Position numbers and translations under genes: made by a program. The notes beneath the pieces are model-generated. The model was not told the DNA's origin. It saw only the letters and a program-made list of their open reading frames with translations, and ran no database searches. Of a stretch of DNA of 64,000 nucleotides, positions 24,948-33,942 are shown piece after piece. The stretch's first letter is position 1. Each line of letters starts with the position of its first letter. This DNA comes from Blautia faecicola (lineage in GTDB: Bacteria > Bacillota > Clostridia > Lachnospirales > Lachnospiraceae): contig NZ_SDKC01000001.1 in NCBI RefSeq assembly GCF_004123145.1, positions 502,001 through 566,000 of the forward strand, read 5' to 3'.

Positions 24948-25259
24948 TTATTGCAGACATTGAGGTATATTATTGGGCGCTGTTTCTGCATTCCACTGCA
25001 GCTTCGCACGTACATCCATCAGGATGATTCCTAACTGGTTTTCTCCGCAGTTATTGACTTTGCCCCAGAAATAGTCACCCCAGTTGTTTCCTTCAATAAG
25101 TGTGGACTCTCCGGTTGCAAGAAGTTTATCCCGGAGTTCCGGGTTCTGCATGAATTTGCACATGCAGATTTCATACATGAGCCGGACTTTCACTTTTTCC
25201 CAGTCCGGGCGTAATGTAAGATCTCTGCCGAGTTTCTTTGCATCAGAAGGATTATGCAT
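24948..25259 (-). pseudogene. NADAR-family protein, N-terminally truncated
   Basis: 103 residues matching the C-terminal two thirds of NADAR (YbiA/DUF1768) N-glycosidases: DAKKLGRDLTLRPDWEKVK, MYEICMCKFMQNPELRDKLL, IEGNNWGDYFWG, NQLGIILMDVR. The usual N-terminal part (FSNF and EHxFQ region, about 50-70 residues) is absent; the frame stays open upstream but reads unlike the family. The family acts on ADP-ribose derivatives or phage-related nucleotides. Probably inactive. Confidence 0.7.
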
Positions 25260-25638
25260 CCGAAAAATACAGAATTTGCGTTGCTCTCTCGCAGAGAGTG
25301 TTTTCTGCGCTTGAAAAATGAAATAGATTCCTCAATGAAGCTTTTGCCTTATGTTGATGACAAATTTGTCGGCTACAGGAATAAAAGCGTTCAGGATTTC
25401 AGATTTGCCCTAAGCGAAGGAATTCGTAGCCAGGTATTTTTTGCCACTTTCGTGGAGAAAGTCGAAAACCAGATAAAATCAATCTCTGTCATAAATGCCT
25501 CTAAACTGTTTTTACATCGTAGTGGTTATGCAAGTTCTAAATTTAAAAATAATTTTCACGAATAACTAACTTTTCTATATGCTGAATTGTCATAAAATAT
25601 AGATTATTAAATTTGAAAGCAGATTGAAGGTGATAAAC
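25260..25638. other. Intergenic region between NADAR and VanY-like genes
   Basis: About 380 bases. A plus-strand frame (25254-25565) reads FVGYRNKSVQDFRFALSEGI but has no ribosome binding site and no recognised family, so I do not call it. An inverted repeat CTCTC/GAGAG lies near 25285-25299. Confidence 0.35.
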
Positions 25639-26364
25639 ATGAGAAGTTATAAACGGTATACCAGGCGAAAGAGACTTTTGAAGCAAATCGCTGTGGTTGC
25701 TTTAGTGTTTATATTGGGATTTGTGCTTTTGCGGGCTGTTTCGTATATGGCGATTCAGGGTGAAATTCCGATGATTAACAGTTTCAATCTATTTAGAAGG
25801 GAAGCTGATACTTCTTTTGGATGGAACTTGATTCTTGTAAATGACGATTATTGTGTTCCCCGTAATTATGAGGTAGAACTCACAGAATTATCAAACGGAG
25901 AAAAAGTGGATTCGAGAATCTATCCTCAGCTTCAGCAGATGTTTGATGATGCCAGAGCTGAGGGACTTGAATTATTTGTAAGGGAAGGGTACAGGACAAC
26001 TCAGGATCAGAAAGATATTATGAATGAGAGAATTCAGCAGTATCAGGATGAAGGCTATTCACGTGGGGAGGCAAAAAAACTTGCGAAAGAATATGTTGCC
26101 GAACCTGGAACAAGTGAGCATGAACTTGGGATAGCCGTTGATATCAATGCGGATACGTCCAAGTGTTCTTCGGATGCTGTTTATACATGGCTTGCCAATA
26201 ATGCATATAAATATGGTTTTATTAAAAGGTATCCTGATAATAAGATAGAAATTACAGGAGTGAACAATGAACCCTGGCATTATAGGTATGTAGGGGTGGA
26301 TGCTGCCCTGGAAATGCAGAAAAAAGGATTGTGTCTGGAGGAGTATATCGAGACTCTAAAATAA
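25639..26364 (+). CDS. VanY-family D-Ala-D-Ala carboxypeptidase
   Basis: 241 residues. One N-terminal membrane anchor (LLKQIAVVALVFILGFVLL, about 13-31), then the peptidase M15B domain: EGYRTTQDQ, zinc ligands H161 and D168 in SEHELGIAVDIN, and E211 and H214 in EPWHYRYVG. It trims the terminal D-alanine from peptidoglycan stem peptides outside the membrane. No vanA/B ligase genes are near, so it is not evidence of glycopeptide resistance. The start at 25639 follows AAGGTGAT. Confidence 0.93.
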   Translation: MRSYKRYTRRKRLLKQIAVVALVFILGFVLLRAVSYMAIQGEIPMINSFNLFRREADTSFGWNLILVNDDYCVPRNYEVELTELSNGEKVDSRIYPQLQQMFDDARAEGLELFVREGYRTTQDQKDIMNERIQQYQDEGYSRGEAKKLAKEYVAEPGTSEHELGIAVDINADTSKCSSDAVYTWLANNAYKYGFIKRYPDNKIEITGVNNEPWHYRYVGVDAALEMQKKGLCLEEYIETLK

Positions 26365-26467
26365 AAATTAAAAAATAATTTATCTTTAACTAACTTTTTA
26401 TGCTTGTTAGGTGTCTTAGTATATAGGAGGGTAAAATATAGGGGGCAAATGAGGAAGGAGGAATGAG

Positions 26468-26983
26468 ATGACTTCTGACTTCTTATTACTACAGAAAATC
26501 AGAAACGGCAACAACCATGCAGGTAATCAGTTTGTTGAAAAATATTATTCTTTTATCTATCAATATTGCTTTCTGCACATCCACAATCAAGAATGTGCAG
26601 AAGATATGGTACAAGAAACTTTTGTGAGGTTTTTCGGAGCGCTGATGAGCGGAGCTGAAATAGGAAAGGCGAAGAGCTATCTATACAGCATAGCGGGAAA
26701 TATCATTAAAAACTACTATAAAAAAACGAAGGAAATATTATTGGATCAGTTGCCGGATATAGAAAAGGATAATCTGACAGAAATAGAAATCCGGCTTGAT
26801 GTAGAACGGGCGTTGGATCTGCTTCCGGAAGAAATAAAAGAGACGGCAATCTTGTTTTTCTTTCAGGGGTTAAAACAAAAAGAAATTTCTGATTTATTAC
26901 ATATAAAATTATCACTTGTAAAATATCGTGTTTCGAAAGCAAAAGAATTACTGTCAAAACAGTTGGAGGAGGGAAGAGATTGA
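26468..26983 (+). CDS. ECF-type RNA polymerase sigma factor
   Basis: 171 residues. Region 2: FVEKYYSFIYQYCFLHIHNQ and ECAEDMVQETFVRFFG; region 4: LPEEIKETAILFFFQGLKQK then EISDLLHIKLSLVKYRVSKA. AAGGAGGA precedes the ATG. The stop overlaps the TTG start of the membrane protein that follows, which is likely its partner. It heads a four-gene operon ending in an ABC transporter. Confidence 0.92.
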   Translation: MTSDFLLLQKIRNGNNHAGNQFVEKYYSFIYQYCFLHIHNQECAEDMVQETFVRFFGALMSGAEIGKAKSYLYSIAGNIIKNYYKKTKEILLDQLPDIEKDNLTEIEIRLDVERALDLLPEEIKETAILFFFQGLKQKEISDLLHIKLSLVKYRVSKAKELLSKQLEEGRD

Positions 26984-27744
26984 AGCAGTATCAGAGAAAA
27001 ATCAAGGAGTATAAATCCTTGATACAGAAGGAATATATACAGGAAACGGCAGTTTGCACAGTAATGGAACGGTGTTCAGACATTGTGAGCCGTCAGGATA
27101 ACAGACGGGCGTCATATTTCGAATTTTTATTTGAGCAGTTCAAATTTATCAAGAAAAGATGGTGGGCCCTGCAGGGAGGAATCCTGTTTCTGCTTTGGAT
27201 TCTGCTGGCGGACTCAGATGGAGGAGCAAATACAGAGCGGACACTGGGGGCTATGTCGGTGATGTTTTCTGTGATGATCGTACCTGAAATCTGGAAGAAC
27301 CGGAGATTTTCTGCAGTCGAGATCGAAAAAACGGCATTCTATTCACTGCGCCAGATCTGTGCTGCAAGGACATTGCTATTTGCAGCAGTGGATCTGGTTA
27401 TGATTACAGCTTTTTTCAGTATTTCAGTTTATACACTACAGATTTCGGCATACCGGATCATCATAGATTTTCTAGTGCCGCTTAATGTTTCCTGTTGTAT
27501 CTGTTTCCGACTATTGTATAGCAAATGGAATGATATGGAGCATATTGCTGTTTTTCTAAGTATATCCTGCATACTGATTTGGACGCTGATTGTGTCCACA
27601 GATTCTATTTATCAGAAAATTTCGGTACCGATCTGGGTTGGCTTGCTGATCATATCGTTTGGTTATCTGATCTTTTGTGTTCACAAATCGCAATGTAACT
27701 GCGAAATAAACTGGGAGGTGAAGTCGAGTGGAACTGCAATTTAA
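26980..27744 (+). CDS. Membrane protein, probable sigma-factor partner
   Basis: 254 residues starting at TTG, overlapping the sigma stop (TTGA). After about 60 cytoplasmic residues come several membrane segments (WALQGGILFLLWILLA, TLLFAAVDLVMITAFFSISV, IAVFLSISCILIWTLIV, IWVGLLIISFGYLIF). The placement between a sigma factor and an ABC ATPase suggests either an anti-sigma role or part of the transporter. I do not recognise a named family. Confidence 0.7.
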   Translation: MKQYQRKIKEYKSLIQKEYIQETAVCTVMERCSDIVSRQDNRRASYFEFLFEQFKFIKKRWWALQGGILFLLWILLADSDGGANTERTLGAMSVMFSVMIVPEIWKNRRFSAVEIEKTAFYSLRQICAARTLLFAAVDLVMITAFFSISVYTLQISAYRIIIDFLVPLNVSCCICFRLLYSKWNDMEHIAVFLSISCILIWTLIVSTDSIYQKISVPIWVGLLIISFGYLIFCVHKSQCNCEINWEVKSSGTAI

Positions 27745-28618
27745 AAATGTAACAAAAGCTTATGGAGATGTACATGCAGTAGATCACGTAACACATTCTA
27801 TGGAGAAAGGTGTATATGGGTTATTGGGAGTAAACGGAGCGGGGAAAACCACTTTGATGCGGATGCTGTGTACAGCGATAAATCCGACAAGCGGAGAAAT
27901 CTTGTGGAATGGAAAGGATATCTTCAGTTTGGGAGCATCTTATAGAGGGATACTCGGTTATCTGCCGCAGAATTACGGGTTTTATCCGGATCTTTCAGTG
28001 TATGACTACATGATGTATATTGCATCCATCAAAGGACTCCGTCCCATCGTGGCAAAGAAAAGGGCTTTAAAACTGCTAGAGCAGGTCGGGATGGCTGAAA
28101 AGCGAAAAAAAAAGATGCGCACTTTATCAGGGGGAATGATCCGGAGAGTCGGAATTGCTCAGGCGATGTTGAATGATCCGCGGATATTAGTATTGGATGA
28201 GCCAACCGCCGGTCTTGATCCGAATGAGAGAATCCGGTTCCGAAATCTGGTCAGTGAATTGTCGGAAGACCGCCTTGTCCTGCTGTCTACCCACATTGTG
28301 TCAGATGTCGAATACGTGGCAAATGAAATCATATTGATGAAAGAAGGAAAATTTTTCTATACAGGAACATCGGATGAGATTATTTTGTCTATGGATATGT
28401 CAGTATGGAATTGTACTGTTCCTAAAAGGGAACTGAATAATTATATGAAGAAATATCTGACTGGAAATGTAAGGACAGTTGCCGACGGAGTGGAACTAAG
28501 AGTCCTTTCAAAGACGCCGCCGGCAAGGAATGCAGTACAGGTGGAGACAACACTGGAGGATGCATTTCTTCTGTATTTTGGAGAAAAGGCAGGTGATAAA
28601 GATGATGTTCAAATATGA
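27728..28618 (+). CDS. ABC transporter ATP-binding protein
   Basis: 296 residues, GTG start after GGAGGTG. Walker A GVNGAGKTT (34-42), signature LSGGM (about 132-136), Walker B ILVLDEPTAGLD (about 153-164), H-loop STHIVSDVE. The C-terminal part ends ETTLEDAFLLYFG, as in exporters of the antimicrobial-peptide or drug type. It overlaps the previous gene by 17 bases and the permease start by 17 bases. Confidence 0.95.
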   Translation: MELQFKNVTKAYGDVHAVDHVTHSMEKGVYGLLGVNGAGKTTLMRMLCTAINPTSGEILWNGKDIFSLGASYRGILGYLPQNYGFYPDLSVYDYMMYIASIKGLRPIVAKKRALKLLEQVGMAEKRKKKMRTLSGGMIRRVGIAQAMLNDPRILVLDEPTAGLDPNERIRFRNLVSELSEDRLVLLSTHIVSDVEYVANEIILMKEGKFFYTGTSDEIILSMDMSVWNCTVPKRELNNYMKKYLTGNVRTVADGVELRVLSKTPPARNAVQVETTLEDAFLLYFGEKAGDKDDVQI

Positions 28619-29336
28619 GTTGAAAAAGATCTTTTCTAAGCGGGTTAATCAGGTTTTGCTTGCGGCAGTGCTTGTGGTGACGATTATTTATTCCGGTATG
28701 GCAATCGGAAGTATGCGCTATGTGGATGAAGAGGGGCAAAATCACACTGGGATTGAATCGGGACGGCTTCTGGCTGAAAATATCAATCAATGGAAAGGGG
28801 AACTTACAGCGGAGAAAATTTCCGAAGTAATAAATGATTACAAGACGATATCTGCCAAATATCCGGATGAAATACCAAATACAGAATATGGAAAAACAGT
28901 ACAGTCATATTATGATATTTATAGTTTTGTAATTGGCATAATGACTCCAGATTCAGAATGGAATGAAAGTGTAGTATATCAGCTTTCAGATGAACAGCTA
29001 CAGAATATCTATACAATCTATCAGGACAATATGAAGAAAATAGTGGAAGAGTATGGTACTACACCTGAAAAGAGAAGTTATCTGGAAAGCGTTTATAAAA
29101 AGATAGAAATACCTTTTATGTTCGAAGCAAAAGATTCCTGGACTACGATGACAATGTACGCACAAACTTATGTACTGTTAATGGCAGTGATCATAGGTTT
29201 TTTGGTAGCTGGTATATTTTCCGGAGAGTTCCGCCCGGGAACAGAGGATGTTTTTTTTTGCCACTAAATATGGAAGAACGAAGGCAATAAAAAACAAGAT
29301 TTTTGCGGGAATACTTGTGTCAACGGTTACCTATTG
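28602..29336 (+). pseudogene. ABC permease, 5' part (frameshifted and interrupted)
   Basis: N-terminal half of the permease partner of the preceding ATPase: MMFKYELKKIFSKRVNQVLL with the first membrane segment, a large outer loop, and a second segment (MYAQTYVLLMAVIIGFLVAG). At a run of nine T (29251-29259) the frame shifts: as written it stops at 29265 after EDVFFCH, while removing one T gives EDVFFATKYGRTKAIKNKI and continues to the island junction at about 29336. The rest of the gene lies at 41412-41690, so a 12-kb island sits inside it. Confidence 0.85.
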
Positions 29337-30363
29337 TGTCGTTACTACTATCGGAACACATTTTATCAACCTCGTTGCTATCATGTGAACACAATTCTTC
29401 AGTTCTATGTCGTCCTCTTGCATTTTTTCTTTGTGGTTTAAATTTAGCACCATCCACGTTATTCTTCAAGCCCGTTTTATAAACAAATGTCAATTGTGCA
29501 GGGTCAACATTTCCATTTTCATCAAGTCCACCTACAATTACTTTTTCAACAATGCTTTCAAACACATAGCGGTCGAATTTATCAAGAACTTCATTCTGTT
29601 CCAAAGTTTTCTTAAACTCTTTCAGACGTTTTTTTATGTCTTTTTCATTATCAGAAGTTTCTTGTAATTTTTTTCTTTCTTCAACAAGCTGTTCTTGTTT
29701 GCTTACTAAATCAGCATATTTACTTTCGTAGGTTTCCTTATCAATAATTTCTTCCAGACGCATATCCACAAGTTTACTTTTTTTCTTCTCTAATGCGCCT
29801 ATCTCTTTTTCTGCTTTTGCAAGTTGTTTTGACACCACACTACTACTAAGCGTATCGTCCATTCTCTGCAAAAATTCTTCCAGAACATCTTTATTATCAT
29901 CACACAATAAACGATAACTTTCTACAAACGCTTCTTCAATAGCTGTTTCTGGAATGCCTTTGCTATGCTTACAGAATTTTTTTCCTTTCTTCGTAGCCGT
30001 TACGCATTGCCATATAACCTTGTCAAATGTATTTAACATAGGAACATTCTTTCTGTATTCATCTGGAGTTATATGGTAAACTTCTTTAAATGCTCTTGTG
30101 AAATTAGCATGGTCTGAAAATCCATATTTTAAAGCTATGTCTAATATTCTTTCCTCCGAATTATTCAATTCTGCTATTACCATTGCTAAACGACGAAGTT
30201 TGATATATTCTTGAACTGATCTCTTAACTAATCTTTTAAACAAACGTTGGTAATAAAATGTAGAAAGACAGGCAATTTCCGCCAGTTTCTCTGTTTCGAT
30301 TTTCTCACTTAAATGTTGTTCAATATAGTTTAATGACATTTCAATATTTTCATATGCGTACAT
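29320..30363 (-). pseudogene. AraC-type domain fused to a large serine recombinase C-terminus
   Basis: 347 residues with two unrelated halves. Residues 1-110 are an AraC DNA-binding domain (STFYYQRLFKRLVKRSVQEY, ILDIALKYGFSDHANFTRAF, HITPDEYRK). From about 118 the sequence is the C-terminal part of a large serine recombinase: long coiled coil (QLAKAEKEIGALEKKKSKLV), FDRYVFESIVEKVIVGG, and FKPQRKNARGRHRTEELCSH. The recombinase catalytic domain is missing. The join probably arose by deletion. The last codons cross the island's left border. AraC part could still bind DNA. Confidence 0.8.
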
Positions 30364-30511
30364 ATCAGTACCTCCTTGTATAATTTATAATCAAAGTATA
30401 CATGAAATTTTTTTGTATAGCTTGTCGCACAATGCCATTATCTTATAAGAAATCAAAAGATATAAAAAAACAATTTTGTCTATATGGTAACTTTTATTTC
30501 TTTGGTACTTT

Positions 30512-30705
30512 TTAATGAGCCATATCTAATAAATTCATCACATATCTTTTAATGTTTTTCGTATCATAGACCATTGGAACTGTATTGTTCATTGCTTCGT
30601 CAATCGTCGCTTCAATATCAGCTCGTACATCAGCATACGATAAACCGCCAGCTTTTGCACCAGCTTTCAATGCTTTTTAATATCTCGTTTTTTAAGTCCT
30701 ATCAT
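30512..30705 (-). pseudogene. Small mobile-element gene with single-base frameshift
   Basis: From an ATG at 30703-30705 the frame reads MIGLKKRDIKKH and stops; adding one A to a run of five A gives IKKALKAGAKAGGLSYADVR and onward to NLLDMAH, ending at 30512. The second half resembles short proteins with a SYADVRADIEATIDEAMNN motif seen in Clostridia elements. GGGAG lies upstream of the ATG. Probably a broken gene. Confidence 0.55.
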
Positions 30706-30728
30706 TAGAACCAACTCCCTAAAATAAG

Positions 30729-30920
30729 TTAATCTTCTTTTTCAAAAATTAAATCTATCTTTCGCATACAGCCTTTTGCGTCAATTTCTGTGGGTACAAA
30801 TCCTGCGTAGTGATACCCCGTTTTTGCGTAACTGTCAATAATTTCTTTGTGTTTATCAGTACAAAGGAATACAACTCCTTTCGCATTATAGTTAATTTCT
30901 ACATACTCATATTTTTTCAT
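30729..30920 (-). CDS. DUF4177-family small protein
   Basis: 63 residues: MKKYEYVEINYNAKGV, then HKEIIDSYAKTGYHYAGFVP and IDLIFEKED. This matches DUF4177, small proteins of unknown role common on mobile elements. AAAGGAG lies upstream. Confidence 0.75.
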   Translation of the reverse strand: MKKYEYVEINYNAKGVVFLCTDKHKEIIDSYAKTGYHYAGFVPTEIDAKGCMRKIDLIFEKED

Positions 30921-30969
30921 TCTTCAAAACTCCTTTCAAATACAAATTTATCTTTGGATTTATTGACTT

Positions 30970-31224
30970 TTACAAATCGTTAAGAAAAGAATCGAAGGTG
31001 GTGCAAACGAAAAAGCAGTATTGAGACTTTTTATTGCATATATCTTTATTATAAAGAAGACGGATAATGGCAGGTGCATCCATATCTTTCAGCTTGGAAA
31101 TATATTTTTTGCAATTCATGATGTGGTAAGCGGCCTTTCGCTGAGCGGGAGAAATATCATGTGTGGATTCAAATGATGAATAAAAACGATGAAAAACATC
31201 CTGAATCGTACAATCCTTACTCAT
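30970..31224 (-). pseudogene. IS91-like transposase, N-terminal remnant
   Basis: 84 residues. The first 40 match the start of IS91-family transposases of Firmicutes (TIQDVFHRFYSSF, RKAAYHIMNCK), just before the zinc-binding region; the rest (YISKLKDMDAPAIIRLLYNK) is unrelated or rearranged, and the zinc fingers and catalytic domain are gone. It overlaps the end of a tyrosine recombinase gene by four bases, the pairing seen in IS91-like elements with an accessory recombinase. Confidence 0.7.
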
Positions 31225-32069
31225 GATTCACCACCTTCCGGGTTGTCGAACGGGCTGCGGATCCCAAGAAGTGTCTTGTTGCTCACATGAAGGTAAACAT
31301 CTGTAGAGCGAGGATCAACATGTCCAAGAAGTGACTGGATATATTTTATATCTGTGCCACTTTCGAATAGGTGGCTGGCAAAACTATGACGACATGCATG
31401 AGAGGAAACATGACGGGTAATGCCGGCGAGTTTAGCACTTTTCTTAAAGAACTGGTTAACACTGGCTATATCAAGATATCCACCGGTCCAGGAACTTGGG
31501 AAAAGGATATCTTTAGGGCGACCACATTTGTACCAATACTCAGTGAGAAGGTCTAAATTTTTTTGAGACAGAATCGTATACCTGTCAATTCTGCCTTTGG
31601 TTTCACGAACATGAATTGTCATGTTGGTACGGGAAATGTCATCATAATGGAGATGAACGACCTCCGATACACGTAATCCGGAAGAATACATAGTTGCAAT
31701 AATCGCTTTATGCTTCAGATTCGGGGTGGCGTCAATGATTGCATTTATTTCATCGCAGGACAGAACGGCAGGAAGATTGCGCTCTCTTTTCATAGCCGGG
31801 ACAGTGTCATCATCCCAGACAGTCTTCAGCACCTTTTTATATAAGAACTTTATTGCAGACCGATAGTGATTGTGAGTTTCAGGAGACCTTCCTTCCAGAC
31901 GTTTGGCAGTAAGAAAACTTTCCGCATCTTCAAGTGTAAGATCAGAAACATTTTTTCCAATCCAACGAAGGAAGTAACTGACATCCGAGCAATACAGTTG
32001 AATAGTTCTTTCACGCAGGTTACGTTTTTCCGCTTCATTGCGGATAGATTCAAAAATATCTTTATACAT
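31221..32069 (-). CDS. Tyrosine recombinase associated with an IS91-like element
   Basis: 282 residues, XerC/D-like. N-terminal core-binding domain (RERTIQLYCSDVSYFLRWIG) and catalytic domain with R in SGLRVSEVVHLHYDD, HACRHSFASHLFESG, LGHVDPRST and nucleophile Y in DVYLHVS. It appears complete. The gene directly precedes a transposase remnant, so it was probably part of an IS91-like unit. Located inside the multiresistance island. Confidence 0.9.
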   Translation of the reverse strand: MYKDIFESIRNEAEKRNLRERTIQLYCSDVSYFLRWIGKNVSDLTLEDAESFLTAKRLEGRSPETHNHYRSAIKFLYKKVLKTVWDDDTVPAMKRERNLPAVLSCDEINAIIDATPNLKHKAIIATMYSSGLRVSEVVHLHYDDISRTNMTIHVRETKGRIDRYTILSQKNLDLLTEYWYKCGRPKDILFPSSWTGGYLDIASVNQFFKKSAKLAGITRHVSSHACRHSFASHLFESGTDIKYIQSLLGHVDPRSTDVYLHVSNKTLLGIRSPFDNPEGGES

Positions 32070-32347
32070 AATAAAACCTCCAGAATAAGTAGTGTTAATA
32101 ATTACATCTACCTATTCGGAGGTGCATTAGCGTCATAATTCCGATTGCGGAAGAGACTGGAAAATGTTATTCTTATCATAGGCAGTGGAGCTTTCTTAGT
32201 TCAGTTGTTTCGTGTGGTAACTTAACAATAACGGATTATGGAAAGTAATTCCACTGCTTTTTTAATAAAAATAAAACTGCGCCAAAGCCTTGGCAGGCCA
32301 TCGCGCAGCGATTTTGTTCAACTAGAATTTATAGAAACACTACTTTA
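32070..32347. other. Intergenic region, possible IS91-like end
   Basis: About 280 bases. It contains a short inverted pair around CTATTCGG (32112) and a hairpin CTGCGC/GCGCAG (about 32276-32310) with an inner GCCTTGGCAGGC. No gene is supported. Confidence 0.4.
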
Positions 32348-32971
32348 TCAACCTGCCTTGGTTTGTTTATAAAGTAACCCACCTTTGGCAAGTAATAGCA
32401 AAAATGCAACTACTATTGCATATGGTTCTCTCACCATCGCCAAAAACAAAACAGCAAAAACACTGAATCCAACGGACAATGAATTAACTACCCTTTTGCC
32501 CTTTTCTAATTTGAAATAGACCATTAGTATTTTTACAATTCCAACGATTGTTAAGCCGATAAACAATGCCCAATAGATTGTAATAATCAAAACATCATTA
32601 TCTACATAATCAAAGAGATTTACTGCATAGATATATCCATTGACCGGTTTTGGATACAGCGGTAGAAAAATAAGCATCAAAGAAAATAAGTCAACAAACC
32701 CCAATAATAAGTCGCATATAGTATTGAGATTGGATCTATTTTCTTTTTCTGCAATTGTAATCAACTGTTCTCCTGATAACAGATCATCAATAGACACTGC
32801 AAAATATCTTGATATTTCTTTCAATGAATCTATGCTTGGATATCCTCTTCTTGATTCCCATTTTGAAATAGCAGTTCTGGAAACAAACAATGCCTCTGCC
32901 AGTTCTTCTTGTGTCAATCCCCGGCTCTTTCTTAATTCCTGAAGTTTTTCATGGAATTCCAAAACCTGCAC
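32348..32971 (-). CDS. XRE-family regulator with membrane domain
   Basis: 207 residues. N-terminal helix-turn-helix (LQELRKSRGLTQEELAEALF, VSRTAISKWESRRGYPSID) followed by four membrane segments (LLGFVDLFSLMLIFLPLY, VLIITIYWALFIGLTIVG, VNSLSVGFSVFAVLFLAMV, AIVVAFLLLLAKGG). Such membrane-linked XRE proteins are common in Firmicutes; the signal is unknown. It starts 14 bases after the TetR-PAP2 fusion gene and is probably in one transcript with it. Confidence 0.85.
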   Translation of the reverse strand: MQVLEFHEKLQELRKSRGLTQEELAEALFVSRTAISKWESRRGYPSIDSLKEISRYFAVSIDDLLSGEQLITIAEKENRSNLNTICDLLLGFVDLFSLMLIFLPLYPKPVNGYIYAVNLFDYVDNDVLIITIYWALFIGLTIVGIVKILMVYFKLEKGKRVVNSLSVGFSVFAVLFLAMVREPYAIVVAFLLLLAKGGLLYKQTKAG

Positions 32972-32985
32972 CTCCCTTGCTTATT

Positions 32986-33855
32986 CTATTGATTCTTTGT
33001 CGATAGCATAACTACTGCTTTATAAATAGTAAACAATCCCATACTTAAAATTACTCCACCTACAATATCCGTGAACCAGTGTACTCCTGAAATCAATCTT
33101 CCGATAACCATAAATACTGAAAAAGCAATTACTGTAATCGTAATAATTCGTTTAGTTGTAACACAGGTCAGTCTACGCTGAATCTGTTCGATTAAAGTAG
33201 GCATCACACACAATATCAATAAAGTAGTAGAAGATGGATAAGAAGCCTCCATCACTCCTTCAATTAAGATTGGTCTGTAATTAATTGGGATAATTTCAAA
33301 AATTGAATATGCCAGTATCACGATACCATAATATACACCCAAAATGATGATATCTGAATCCACCTTAAAAAGACTTCTTCTCTTAATTAACTGAACCAGT
33401 CCAATTCCTGCAAAAATCAGACATACAACAATTGGTACAAGCCCCATCCAGTCGGTAATCGTATAAAGCGTCATATGAACACCTTTTTTAATCATTTCAT
33501 TAAATATATCTTCTATATAACTGATAGGACCATTTACAAGACATTTTTGATAAAGCATATTCATTTTTAAATTTCTATATTGCTCTAGTATTAACATTTT
33601 GCGAAAATTAGACGCAAATTCATCAGTCACCCAAAAATCGTATTGTGCAAAAGTAAATGTTGTTAGACTTTCAATAGTTGTATTTCTGTATGCATTAGGG
33701 GTTACCACTATTGTGCTTTCTGGTACTTGATATTCCTTAGCTCGCTTATTATCAATTTGATACATACGTTCTACGATACAGTCAAAAATATCTTGCTTAT
33801 TTTTATAATGTTTATATAATGCTCCTTTTGTCATTCCCAAGGCTTCCGCAATCAT
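32986..33855 (-). pseudogene. TetR regulator fragment fused to a PAP2-type phosphatase fragment
   Basis: 289 residues. Residues 1-125 are a TetR protein starting inside its helix-turn-helix (MIAEALGMTKGALYKHYKNK; the first helix is missing) with its ligand-binding part (WVTDEFASNFRKMLILEQYR). From about 128 it becomes a multi-span PAP2 protein: YPSSTTLLILC and the motif SGVHWFTDIVGG. The two halves are in frame without a stop. Loss of the first helix and of the PAP2 N-terminus suggests a deletion product; activity of either half is doubtful. Confidence 0.75.
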
Positions 33856-33874
33856 ACTAGAATATCATAATACA

Positions 33875-33892
33875 CTGACAGCTGTATGTCAG
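33875..33892 (-). promoter_or_regulatory. Palindromic operator-like site before the TetR fragment
   Basis: CTGACA and TGTCAG separated by GCTGTA (33875-33892), 20 bases upstream of the TetR start. TetR proteins usually bind such a palindrome in their own promoter. Confidence 0.55.
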
Positions 33893-33942
33893 CAGGGGAT
33901 ATGAAACCTTACAAAAAATACATAACAGACCAATCGCTTTCT

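Noticed and set aside
25254..25565. A 103-codon plus-strand frame before the VanY-like gene
   Set aside because: No ribosome binding site, overlaps the NADAR remnant, no family recognised.
25639..26364. Glycopeptide resistance operon
   Set aside because: Only a VanY-like peptidase is present; no ligase, dehydrogenase or VanX gene is near.
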